DNA from: Apoderus coryli
Taxonomy: Eukaryota; Arthropoda; Insecta; Coleoptera; Attelabidae
DNA: 64,000 bases
NCBI GenBank assembly: GCA_911728435.2
Contig: OU452212.1
Span: forward strand, 4,656,563 to 4,720,562
Direction of reading: 5' to 3'
The notes under the pieces are model-generated. The model saw only the letters and a program-made list of their open reading frames with translations. It was not told the DNA's origin and searched no databases. A program made the position numbers and the translations under genes. This document shows positions 11,390-23,024 of the stretch, one piece after another (position 1 is the first letter of the stretch; each line of letters starts with the position of its first letter).

Positions 11390-12230
11390 CTCCACGGCTT
11401 TACATACACATACGAACTCGTTTTTCGAAAATTTCCATGACGATTCTGCATAAATGTGGCTGAATTTCATCGATGCAGCGTTGAAGCTCCTCCTTTAATG
11501 CACGCGTGGTTGTGGGTTTGTTGGCATAGACCTGTGATATTAAATAACCCCATAAAAGGAAATCTAATGGTGTTAAATCACACGATGTAGGGGGTCAATT
11601 CTGATTACCAAAACGAGAGAGTAGACGACCTGGAAATGTCTCATAGTCGTAGTGAGTGACACGTGTGAAAATGTGCTTCGTCGCTTAGGATGATTTTGCT
11701 CGAAAAATTTGTTGATGCTGAATAATCCATTCTGCAACCTCTCTTCGCTGTGCATGCTCATTAGGCTTCAGTTGTTGTGTTAATTTTGTAAGCATGGAGA
11801 CACAGATCTTTAGTGAATATACGCTGTAGAGAGCTTCTTGTCCACGACACCGAATTGAGGTACCTGGATTGTCACCGACACTCTCACGCACTGCTTCGAT
11901 ATTGACATTTGAACGGGTTGTTTTTGGACGACCAGTGTGTTTGGCGTCTACAACGGATCCTGTCTCCCGGAATTTTTCAAATAATCTTAATCTCTTCACA
12001 GTTAAAACACTATTCCGTATGCAATCTTCGAATTGCGACCGCCAAGCTCTCATTATTTTTGAAATATTGTTCAATAATGAAGACACGTTGTTCTATCGTG
12101 TAACGCTCCATTTTTACTAAACCTAAACTGTCAGCTGTCGATTTGTTTTATTTTTAGGGTTGCCAACACTTTCGTGCATAAATGCGGCAAATTTGAATCT
12201 TGCCTTAATTTGGGGACACCCTTTATAATT
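11390..12230 (-). mobile_element. Tc1/IS630-like transposon, internally deleted
   Basis: Second copy of the family at 1530-2920. The minus strand encodes the N-terminal half from about 12086 to 11685: a WRSQFEDCIRNS-type start, KHTGRPKTTRSN linker, then LTKLTQQLKPNEHAQRREVA. The catalytic middle is deleted and the C-terminal part follows at about 11620-11390. It cannot encode an active enzyme. Confidence 0.75.
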
Positions 12231-12300
12231 TTAGATTAGATTCCATCACAACAATCATATTTCTCCACTAATTTAGTAGTCCAAAAAAATAACAAAATTG

Positions 12301-12342
12301 ATACCACTGATGACGAGTATTTATATATTCAAAACGTGTATG
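12301..12342 (+). ncRNA. Degenerate hammerhead-like motif
   Basis: UACCA, CUGAUGA, extra C, weak stem GAGUA/UAUUC, then AAAAC where GAAAC is expected. Loss of the conserved G predicts no cleavage. Confidence 0.35.
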
Positions 12343-12759
12343 AAATACTAAAATAAATAAATATAAAAATGTTTTGTGGAGTTGCGACTTTTGCTTTCAA
12401 AAATTATTTATAAAAAACTCTGATTATAAAACTTTGAAACTTGAAGGATTAAGTATATGATAATTTAGTACTTTTTGGAAGACATATTGGATTTATTTGA
12501 AAAAACGTAAAAAACCTTCACTTTGAAAGCCCTCTAGCGCCCAAACGAAGCAATTTTGTATATAGATAATTCGAGCTCAATTATCATATTTTCGGCCAAG
12601 GATTGACCAAAATTCGCTAGTCCTACAATAGATCTAGGTCAATATTTTTACTATGTCTATGTTTTTGCCTCTGTCTTCCTCGACCTACCACTACTTTTAT
12701 TCTACTTAGTGGTTTTATTTCAAATAAATTTATAAATATATATTATATATTTTTTGCAG

Positions 12760-15700
12760 CCATCAAGGCAAGGTTTAATACCACTACCCCCAACACGAAG
12801 ACCAAAGCAACGACCACATATATGTCATTGTGAGATTACAGACCCTCAAAATTCCGATGAACGGGATATACTAGCACGAGAAGAGAAGCGTCGTCAAAAA
12901 GAAGAAAGGATTCGAAAAAAGTTGAGAAAACAACGCAAAAAAGAAATGGTAATTTAATTTATAGACCTACTAATATGCAAGTTGGACCACAATTGTCAAT
13001 CAATACTTCTCCCCTTAGTAATCAATTCGGAACAAACATTATTTATTTTTGGTATTCTTTCAACCGCACCTTAGAAGTATCGCACGACAATTTTGGTTCA
13101 CCTTGTATAAAGTCCATTTAAAAGTGTCTCACAATTATTGACGTCTGAAATGGTGTTTATCATTATTTTTTTCCTGCTCTCAAAAACTTCGTCAACCGCA
13201 AGTTTCGTTATATATAATTTTTTATCACATGTTATCATACGTAGAAGATGTAAAATTTTAGCGAATTTAGTTCTGGAGATCCATTACGCCTTGTTACTGG
13301 TGGCTTATGTCTGGGACGGGTTTGGAGGAGTCGATACGACATTGCAAAATTTAATTCCATTAAAATTATTGCTTATGTTTTCCTGGAAGAAATTCAAGTA
13401 CTAGTTCTTCGTGACCCACAATTAAAGTGGAATGAAATCCTCTGTTGTTTTTTTTTCTGCACTAAACTTTGGTCTACCTGTATAATAGATATTGCAACTA
13501 TTGTTTGTCAAGGTGTATGTGGTTATTTGCTGGCGTACAATTTTCAACGAGATCGATACTACTAAATATACCAGATTCCAACATTTACCTAAAATAAAGA
13601 CTCTTATAGAAATCTATTATTACCATAAACTGTAATTAATTGCTGTTTTTTTTTTGTTCGATCTAGATGGCAAAAGAATGTTCGTTGGAGAAGATGAACT
13701 GTTTCGAGCATGACAATGACCATTGGAAAACGGCTCCAATGTGGACGGCTGGACCATTTTGTTTTTGCATGAATGCAAATAACAATACGTATTCATGTGT
13801 CAGAACAATAAATGCAACGCATAATTTTTTATATTGCGAATTTACAACTGGATTTATTACATTTTATAATTTGAGAATAGGTATGAATTAGTTAGTGTAT
13901 ATTACACAAATGTACTGAAAACATTTCATTTTTTCATATTTACATAAGTAACGGGTGGGCAAAGTTGCACGCAATTCGTTTGCATCGCAATGTCTTCGGA
14001 AATACGAGAATATTCACGCAGATCGTTTATTGAAATTTCGTTACACTTCGGGTATCTCTCACACTACATTTCGATCACAGTTCCGTTTCGGTTATTTGAC
14101 GTGTCTAAAAGCGATACCGAGCGAACCGTCGTTTCGATTCAATACCAAGTTTCGGTATCACTCTCTGCAAACGGGAGACGCGATTCATAAAAATTTTTTT
14201 TTTGTGAATTCATTTCTAAATTTTTATATTTTAGATCCCTTTGAATTGCAAAATCGATATGACCAGCTGAAACCAGAAGAACAATCGTACTTGCATGATT
14301 TGTTACAAAGACTAATGGCATGTAAAGGAAAAGCTTGTACGATTAATCATAATGGTCAAGCCGGTATAATACCGAAGAATCGTAACAATATGCTTCCAAT
14401 CCATGCCGTTGGACAACAAAGGTTTAAGAAGCGGAAATTTGTCGATGGTAAGATATGTTTAGTTATACATATAGTATATTCTATGGATAGCGTTTCTACA
14501 TGATGCGCGGCGGCGCAGGCACATACCACTTCTTGTAAATAATAGCAAAAGACGTAGGGAGTTTCTTGGAGAAGAGATAATTATTAGGACACGAACAAGT
14601 GTTACCTACCAATCCTTGGCTTCTGTTCCTATCAGCCAACATCTAGTATTTTCTAGAAAATTCACGCTGCAATAATTTGCGGACATAAAATATTCTAACC
14701 TAATATTGATTTTCATTTGTAGTCTTGAGGCTACAAATTCAGAAAACACATTATGTTCGGGTTGGAGCAGTATAACAAGATTTATAATCATTTACTTGAT
14801 TCGGTTAATTAATAAAACCACCTGAATCTGAAGTACAATGCACGACTCATAGCACTGGTTAAAAAAACTCAATATGATGCCGACCCACTTTTATGACTAC
14901 CCTTTTCCAAGAGTATTTCAAAAAACATCAAGTTGATTTCAAAAAGTGTTAATTGTATTCCAAATAAATAGTTAATTTAATTTCAAAAAGTGTCACAATC
15001 ACCTCCAAAATTTGTATTTTCGATGCACAACTCATAGCACTGGTTAAAAAAACTCAATATGGTGCCGGTCCACTTTTCTGACTACCCTTTTCCAACAGTA
15101 TTTCAAAAAACATCAAGTTGATTTCAAAAAGTGTTAACTGTATTCCAAAATAGTTAATTCAATTTCAAAAAGTGTCACAATCACCTCCAAAATTTGTATT
15201 TTCGACCAAATAGTCTCGATTGGGTTTAACATTGGACAATACGGTATTAATCTTAAGACAGTTACTCTTGTCTCAACTAGGGCTTCTTGTAACCTTGAAT
15301 GGCACGGAGCATTATCGCACCGATAATGCAATTGATTCGCTAAATTTTCCCATTGCTATGGAAGATGTAAAATTCTCTCATTAGCAGCAGTTGCATTAAG
15401 ATTCGCGACGACGCCTGACAAAATGGCTCTAATTAAATAAATACGCGGCGCCCTTCCAGCATTTTGCATTCAAATGACTAATTTGAAATACACTTTTCGA
15501 AATATACGTAACAATTAGAGAATTCAAATGCCAGTTACTTTTTGAGAATCAAATGACTATTTTTCAAATACTGTTGGAAAAGGTGTATGTAGATCACACT
15601 AACGTTTAAATTTCCTTATATTGAGCACTATACTCAAAGTCGTCCCAAAGGTGCATATTTAATATCTAATACCTGCTATATTTTTGGTAACATTATTATA

Positions 15701-16772
15701 CAGGGTGGCACATTTATGTGTGAGATATCAACCCTATACTGCCTAGGTCCAGTAGTTTTTGAAATATTTATAAATAAGGGATAATTTTGACATACAGGCG
15801 TTGTGTTTACTACAGAAATAGATACCAATTTTTCGTGTCAGGTCCAATTGAATTTCCTTCTTTTATCCGTTTTACTGAATTTCATTACCTTAAGGAAAAC
15901 CATTTTCTCATAAAAAATGTTCAAAAAGAAAAAGATTTTATTCTATTTGATCTTAAATCGCCCAAAAATATGTGTTTAAACAATTTTATTTTTTAAGAGC
16001 GTCTTTATTTGTAAATTATTAAAATAAAGCTGTAACTTTTTTGTTTTAATAGAAAAAAAACTAATAGTGACAAAAAATTGCGATTTTGTGGTTTTGTTTT
16101 TAGAAAATGTGGCTACCCTGAAAAATTGGGGAATTCAAATGGACCTGACACGAAAAATTGATATGTTTTTGGTTTCTGTGGACCACAACGCAACGCCTAA
16201 AATTTATGTCAAAATTAACCCTTATTTACAAATATTTCAAAAACTACTGGACCTAGACATATCCCCTTATGTCATTTATTTATGTTAAAATATACAGGGT
16301 GTCGCATTAAGAAAAAGCTAGTTTAGTCTGCTGCGATTGAAAACATTTTTGGTTTGTACATCTCTTCGTTTATAGTTATTGAGATATCTTCCGCCCACAC
16401 ACTAATGGGCCACCCTGTATAAGTTCCTATATTAACAAAAACAAATTGATAGGTATATTAACGATTTACTTTTACTTATCTCAGCTGCCAGGACTTTGCC
16501 CTTAGTACAAGAATCTTATTTAAAAGATTATTTCCAAACAATCTTAACTAGGTGAGTAGTTAAGAATTCTCTTATGTCATTGAGTTACGAATATCCAGAA
16601 TTACATCTTAAATCAGTATTTTTGTTTTTTAGACCGAAGAATGGACGTAAGGCCTGGAGGAGGACATTTAACTTTAATAAACAGGGCAGACACAAAAGCC
16701 AGAGACAGAAACGCCACCGCTCGATTATTTCTAAGAGACAAAATGACCAATAGGAGAAGGCGAAGAACATAA
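12760..16772 (+). CDS. Sulf1: Extracellular heparan 6-O-endosulfatase, C-terminal exons
   Basis: Sulf enzymes remove 6-O-sulfate from heparan sulfate at the cell surface and so tune Wnt, FGF and BMP signalling (family knowledge). Four coding exons are visible: 12760-12948, 13667-13880, 14235-14447 and 16633-16772 (stop 16770-16772). Phases agree at each junction (0, 1, 1). Exon 1 is strongly basic (KKLRKQRKK) and matches the end of the hydrophilic heparin-binding domain. Exon 2 has HDNDHWKTAP, FCFCMNANNNTYSC and RTINATHNFLYCEF, diagnostic of Sulf C-termini. Exon 3 continues with DPFELQNRYDQL. The last exon ends in a run of Arg. The sulfatase catalytic exons must lie upstream; I find none between 1 and 12,759. 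Introns carry a tandem repeat, a transposase fragment and a foldback element. Confidence 0.93.
14838..15205. repeat. Two tandem copies of a 185-bp unit
   Basis: Copies at 14838-15021 and 15023-15205 start ATGCAC(G/A)ACTCATAGCACTGG and end CACAATCACCTCCAAAATTTG. They differ by a few substitutions and a 4-bp indel. The following transposase fragment starts directly after the second copy, so this is probably a duplicated end of that element. Confidence 0.85.
15205..15345 (-). mobile_element. Tc1-like transposase C-terminal fragment
   Basis: The minus strand encodes CDNAPCHSRLQEALVETRVT and PYCPMLNPIETIWSKIQ, which are the second catalytic Asp block and the P-Y-S-P-x-L-N-P-I-E block of Tc1-type DDE transposases. 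The catalytic Asp and final Glu are kept but the rest of the enzyme is missing. It lies in Sulf1 intron 3. Confidence 0.75.
15700..16298. repeat. Foldback element with TACAGGGTG ends
   Basis: Sequence from about 15702-15860 is an inverted copy of about 16120-16290; paired blocks include GTCCAGTAGTTTTTGAAATAT and the CGTGTCAGGTCCAATTGAA block. The left end has TACAGGGTGGC and the right end lies next to ATACAGGGTGTCGC. It has no gene and lies in Sulf1 intron 3. Confidence 0.75.
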
Positions 16773-17855
16773 ATCAACTCTTAGATTTTTAATTAAGTAA
16801 ACAAGCTAATGATCATCTTAGTTTTTAACTAATTTCCCTGCAATATCTACATATTTATTTTGACATACCAGAATGTTAGAATTCAATGACAAAATAAACA
16901 GTAACAAATTAATTTTAGTTAAAAACATGAACAAATCACTGTTTACAATATTTTATGACTTTATATTGTTTTGTACCACATAACAAAAGTAAATTGTTTG
17001 ATATATAGCTGATGACTGAAATAATATAACAGTAAAAACGGATTAAGCCAAATTAACGTTTATACATTTAGTGCATATACTAAGGCGTAAGTAGGTAACC
17101 CATATTTATTGAACGAGAATGACTTCCTTAATTACGTATCTACCAGATAATAGAATTTTACATTTTACTTTTGAAATTGGGATTTAACATTCATAATTTT
17201 TTTCGGTATTCTAGATTTAACAATAAATTTGAGTTATCTCATTCTCGATCCAAAAATTATTTAAAGGGATTGTAATTGGAACAATAATTGAAAATGTAAT
17301 TAAATTATAATTTGAATAGCAAAAACGTGACAAATTAATTTGTAACTATACTCAAATACTTTTAAAAGCCATTGGCCCAGCTCTGCTAGCAACTAGTACA
17401 CACAAAATCCTTGTTACTATACCCACTTTTGCCAACTTTTTTTTAGAGCTCGACCGCTGCATCGGATTTTGGGCCTGAAGAATTATTTAGTCGCTTTTGA
17501 ACTGAATTCTCTATTAATTTTTTGTGGTCAAAACCAAAGATATTATTCAATCTAATTGAATTAAAACTAGGCATGTATAACCTATTATAACATTCCAGGA
17601 TATTTATTAAACCACCACCCAATTCAACAGATATTCACCATCCATCAGGTGCTGAAATAGTAGTAATTACCTATACAGTTATAAATTTTGTAATGCAAAA
17701 TACAAAACTCAGCGCCATCTTGGATTCCTGGGCCGGGATTAATTGGGATTTTAAATAATATGTTAAAATAGCCACTTTTCACAATAGAATCATTTTAATT
17801 CTTTATTTTGAAAAATGTTGGGTGTTATTGACCTTGTTGTGCCCCACCTATTTCA
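16773..17855. other. Sulf1 3' UTR and AT-rich flank
   Basis: An AATAAA signal occurs at about 16892 and could end the Sulf1 transcript. The rest is AT-rich with no recognisable gene or repeat. Confidence 0.4.
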
Positions 17856-18895
17856 GACCCCACGAGCCGCCACTGCAAAAAACCATTATTTCAAACTATG
17901 GGCTATTTTCCATTATTGGACAAAAATTAAAATGATTTGGCTGTTTTTTCTCAATTCATCATAATCTTCATCTGTACTTTCCATTTCGACATCTTCTATT
18001 CGGTGCAGACAATTTTCACAATTTGTTTCTTGAAACATGAACTGGTACATTCCAAAACATTCTTTCGGCAACTACATTTTATGGCACCACAGTCGGTTTT
18101 ACAGTTACTATGCGTAATATACTTTCAGGTGCTGGTGGCAAATCCATTGTTTTCGGTACATAGGTACATCCCCAGTCTGTTGGGTTCAACCCTTCGTGCA
18201 TTTTTTCCATATACAAATTTGCAAATATTTGCAAATATGCACGGAGGCTATGGTACTTGACAACTGATTCCGTTGGGGGAAGGTTCTGTGGCTGAACAAA
18301 ACATTTTGCCTTCGATACTTACCTAAATCTGTGTGGAGTTCCACCAAATATACATACCATTATCTTATTTCCGAATACTTCAACATTACTGGGATTAAGA
18401 TTTGTTGAGTTGAACGATAGTACAAGTTCACGAAAGTATTGATCTTCAACAACACGTTTCAAAACTGATTGCATTCTAATATGGAATATTCTGGAGGTCC
18501 TGTCACATCATGTTTAAAGAATAGACTGTTTGCTAAGTCATTTCTGAGCGAATATTTAATGTCGTTGATATCATAAATCAGTCATCAACTGCATGAATTA
18601 CTGGACATCCATGCTGTCGTAGTATTTTCTGCTTGTTGTCCTTATTGGTCAGAAACATATCCTTACTTCCTATGAATGTCATATCTGATGTGAAGTTCAC
18701 GGAGGGGAAAATTATATTTGTTCGGCCATTATAGGTCATGCCTGTGTATTCACACAATAAAAGGCATGACCTATAATGCAAGCAACTGTAGTTTTTGATG
18801 ATCAAATCATCAAAAACTACAGTTGCTTGTGCATAATTTAAATTTAAGCTCAAAAGGTACGGAGCAAGGATCTCCGGATGAAATAACTGCATTTG
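17856..18895 (-). mobile_element. Remnant of a repetitive insect ORF family
   Basis: The minus strand, with frameshifts, encodes HGCPVIHAVDD (near 18,590), FGGTPHRF, PQNLPPTESVVKYHSLRAYL and NPTDWGCTYVPKTMDLPPAP. I recall this set as a multicopy insect and cnidarian ORF family that usually ends in a Cys-rich CXC-like domain; its mechanism is unknown to me. The 5' end on this strand overlaps two hairpins. A CAGTGGCGGCTCGTG motif sits at the low-coordinate edge. The copy is dead. Confidence 0.55.
18727..18829. repeat. Two adjacent perfect hairpins
   Basis: Hairpin 1: 17-bp arms at 18727-18743 and 18762-18778. Hairpin 2: 24-bp arms at 18779-18802 and 18806-18829 with a 3-base loop, no mismatch. 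They abut with no spacer and interrupt the remnant ORF. Confidence 0.9.
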
Positions 18896-21880
18896 GTGCT
18901 TTTAATCGCAGCATTTATATCTATCTACGCACATGTTTAAATAGGTAGGTATTTTAAAAATCAGAAATCAAATAATAGCAAAATTCGTATAGAAAGCAAA
19001 CATATAAAATGATCTTGAGAAGTCTTAACAAATAATTTATACCACCAAAATAGGTATGCCACAATGCCTGAATATCTTTATTAGCACTGTCCTCAACGGC
19101 TTTCTTTCGTTCCTTTTCTTAACACTTTTAGTTGTAGTAAGTGCTAGTTGTCCTCTTCATTTTTTCTTTTATGATCCACTTAAATTCACGAAGCCTGATT
19201 AAGAATGCCATATTGTCTCCTTCAATATTTGAACAATTAGTACGTACATATTAATTTATAATTTATTATGGAAATAAAAAAACGAGGTATGGCCCAAAAA
19301 TCTTTTTTAAATTCAAAAATGAATGTTAAAACCAACTTTTTAACATTGAATTTTGATTCTCTCTATTTAGAATAGTTTCAATTTGTTCGTTCTCATTTGT
19401 ATTTTGACGATCCTTTTTGTTATTAATGTCTAATTGTTAAATATTGGAGAAATTTTATTTATTTATTTTTTATTTACGATGACTACTCTATGAAAAGGTG
19501 TTTATAAAAATATGTTTCTGAGATGTTTATTAATACATCTAAATCTACTACCGCAAATTAGTTAAACAAAAAAAAAATAATTAAGGGGAAAATGGTAGCA
19601 AATTTGAATTTAGATCGATAAAAAAAATTAAAGCATCATTGTGCTTTCAGTTTGTTGATGCGTGGACAAACATGTTTAACCTCGTTTTATAGAGTAGGAG
19701 TCGCTGAAGTAAAGAATTGTTGTTACGAGGCTTCTTAAAATTTCGGAAACTTTTTTTTTAATACAGCGATTTCGTGTAAATATAAATAAATGCTCTCCGC
19801 CAACTCTACGCGATCCTATGCATGTTTTAATTAACTTAAATATTTCTTTATTCAAAGTTCTTGAACCAGGGAGTGTATGTTCACTTTTTTTTAAATTATG
19901 AAATGCTCGGTGTCTGAATAGTTATAGAAACTGACGATATTAGGGTCTTTCGACACTATAGTTATATTAATTTAAATTAATTAAACTCATTATCATCATT
20001 TTTAACAACATTTGATTGTTTTTAACAATTTGCTTTGTTCGCTAAAATACAATCATATTGAAAATGTAGGTACCTGCAATACTTCCAATTTTTTATTATA
20101 ATTCTAAATAATTAGACGCAACGACTATACACTCTTAGCTATTTTTATATAAAAGTAGTTTTATAATAGGAATTAATGAAATTATAAAAATGTATGATTA
20201 TAAATTATTGTAACTATCCAACATGGAATTGTTTTTTAACTATAATCAGTAATAATTTATTGCTCAAATATAGTACATATACTGCTTTTAAAGGGTTTAA
20301 CGATATTTATGGAATAGTGCTTGAAAATTCTTGGAACATTCATTAATAAATAATGTCCTTTTGCTGTGGTATTTAGTCTTAGTAATGTTAATTATAATTT
20401 TATAAGTTTTTTCCATCAGCCAATAAACCAAATGTGGTCAGTCATTGAACATTTAGTAGTTAAAAAGCTTAAAATAATTAACTTTCATTATAAGGTATGG
20501 TTTTGATCTGATAATTTAATGTGATTATTTTATTACGTATAAATTATCTTACTACTAACCCTTGATTATCTCACACCCAAATATATTGTCTTGAGTCTCA
20601 TTTGGAACTCGGTCTTTTTTTAATAATTTTGAATTTTGTTCAATACATGTATTTTCTTCTTCAATCAAGATCAAGATGATTTGATATTAAATTGGTCCAA
20701 CAATATCAGTTACTTTTTCTCCACAGTTGTAAATAGTAAGGAGACTCAGTATTAGTTTTTTTTTTAATTAACAATGGTACAGCTGGTTAGAAATCTAAGG
20801 TTCTTTGGCTGTTGGATCAAAGCAATCTATCAACATGTGATATCTTACTGATATTTTGATTATTAGTATTAATAATACCTTTTTAGTAATTAAGCGCAAC
20901 AATTGAAGCAATAGTATATAGCAATAATGTTTTGTTTTTGTATAACTCTGCCTTGCCTTTATCTAGAACTATCGTATAAAATGAATCCTATTTATATTTA
21001 TGTAGGTATTTTACGAATTTGTTGTATTTGTTCTTTATTAATTATCTACCTGTAGTTCCAATAAGTCTGTTAGTATATCGATCAATTTTTTCAGTATTAG
21101 AATTTCTATTTATTACAAACCTATTTTATAAAATTGTACACTTTATTAATTTTCTAGTCCTCCATTGAGAGCTGCTTTTAGTTTCTTTTTAGTGTAAAAA
21201 TATAGATCTTTTTAATTTATTTTTATATAATTACGATTATAAAGTAAGTAGTTAGTGTTTTCCAATTGGTTTGTAATTTTTGTACAATGTAAATTTAGTT
21301 GTAGCTCGTAATTATAAGAAGTACAATATTGTAGTATTACAAAATATAAACAATAAGTAATTGCATGAAATGTGAAATTTTTATTTTTAATTTTCTATTC
21401 CTCTAATGATACCAAAACTGGTGATCTGATTCTAACAAGAATTTGGCTTAGACACGATGTTCCAAACAAGCCTGGCACATACAAAATTATTAAATTGATT
21501 TAAATGGGATGCCCTACTTATTTTTATTGAAGTTAGTGCCCTATCGGATCGTTCATTCAACTCTAAAATATTTTTTTTTTAAAATGTGACATTGAAGTTA
21601 CTGAATTTTTAATGATTTTTTTGACGAAATCACTACATTACTTCAATTCAATTTTGCCACCATTTTTCGTTTAATTTAACTGAATTTTGTAAAAAGTCGA
21701 AACAGGGATCATTTTATGTTAGAAAAATGCAATGTTGCGAGTTACTTATACAGGGTTCAAAATACACTACCATGCTTTCACCAGCAACCCGGAAATAAAG
21801 CCTCCCGCTAGGGAATTTCGGCGTATTTAGTGTTGAATATGGGATTTAATGGAGTTGTTACCCAGACAGCACACGACATC
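18896..21880. other. AT-rich gene-free stretch
   Basis: About 3 kb of AT-rich DNA. I see no coding exon, RNA gene or clear repeat except a short TATACAGGGT motif near 21,750 of the kind that ends many repeats in this window. Confidence 0.5.
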
Positions 21881-21884
21881 TTAA

Positions 21885-22590
21885 AAACGTGTGTTTCATG
21901 TCCAAAATATGTCTTAAACAGACATCTTTAAGACACTTTACAGCAAAGCACGGACGGTTTACTGATGGTTCAAAGACAAACTCAGGTACAGGTGCCGGAG
22001 TTTATGGACCCAAGAAAAAAAATTCACAATGTGTGCGTCCCCGCGATACTGTATTCCAGGCAGAAATTCTGGCCATTGATCTGTGTGCTCAGGAGTTCGA
22101 GCAGAAGCACTGTGGGCGAAATTTCTCTGATAGCCAAGCGGCTATACAGGCACTAAACACATCAAGAACGGTGTGGAATTGTCAAAACAGACTCTCTAAT
22201 ATCTGGAGAAACAATAATCTGATCCTGGTCTGGATCCCTGGCCACTCCGGTCTAAATGGCAAGAGAAGGGGCTGAAGGAAAACTTATCGGATCAGAACCC
22301 GCAACTGGCATATTGTTTAGTACGGCCAAATACATACTTAAACCTGGATGACGACAAAAGTTCAGAACTTTTGGCAAAATTATCCAGGTTTAGTACAGGC
22401 CAGGGAGTTGTTGGGTGTGAGTAGATCTCATCTGCGCTGCCTGGTTGGACTATACACTGGTCAATCATCTCACGAGGTTGGGTCTAATATTAAGAAGACA
22501 TACGAATCGCAGCAATTAGATCACACAAAAAAAGGTATAGGTTGTCAAAAACATATTCTGAGTACGCCACTGCTTGTATGTTTTGTATAA
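21885..22590 (+). mobile_element. Non-LTR retrotransposon RNase H fragment
   Basis: The plus strand encodes FTDGSKTNSGTGAGVYG, FQAEILAID, FSDSQAAIQAL and WIPGHSGLNG. These are the catalytic blocks of the RNase HI domain of I/R1/Jockey-type elements, with the D, E and D residues kept. A frameshift follows at about 22,262, then SRSHLRCLVGLYTG, the start of the C-terminal region. No reverse transcriptase precedes it. Confidence 0.85.
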
Positions 22591-22874
22591 GCGTGTCTTT
22601 ATTAGAGTCTAGGTAATAAGTGTTACATTAGGGGTATATATTAAGGGTCTACCTTCTCAATTTCTTTAAAGCGATTTATTGCATTACTTACTGTATGACA
22701 CAGTTAAGAATGATTTTATATTGCCTAATCCATTCTTAACTGTGTGGTACTATATTAGGTACAAATACATTCAATTGTTATAATGGGTTTTACCCGACCT
22801 AATCTCTTTGGATTAGTTAAGCCTTTACTACTTAGGTAGATAGTTTGCTACCTTTGCTACCTCTCCCCTATAAG

Positions 22875-22972
22875 TATAAATAACTTTATTTGAAACCTAG
22901 TTAGTATTGAGAGAATAGTTAACAAGTGAAGTTCAGTTAGTTCGATACAAGTGAAGTTCAGTTAGTTCGATA
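22875..22972 (+). promoter_or_regulatory. TATA box and duplicated 25-bp element upstream of the ARID3-like gene
   Basis: TATAAATA lies at 22875-22882. Two direct copies of AAGTGAAGTTCAGTTAGTTC follow (about 22924 and 22949), each containing TTCAGTT, which resembles an insect initiator. A stop in the frame of the gene occurs at 22938-22940. This suggests a promoter and 5' UTR rather than intron sequence. Confidence 0.45.
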
Positions 22973-23024
22973 TTTCAAAGAAAACAATATTTTCAAAGGA
23001 ACACTACTATATAACCCATTGAAA

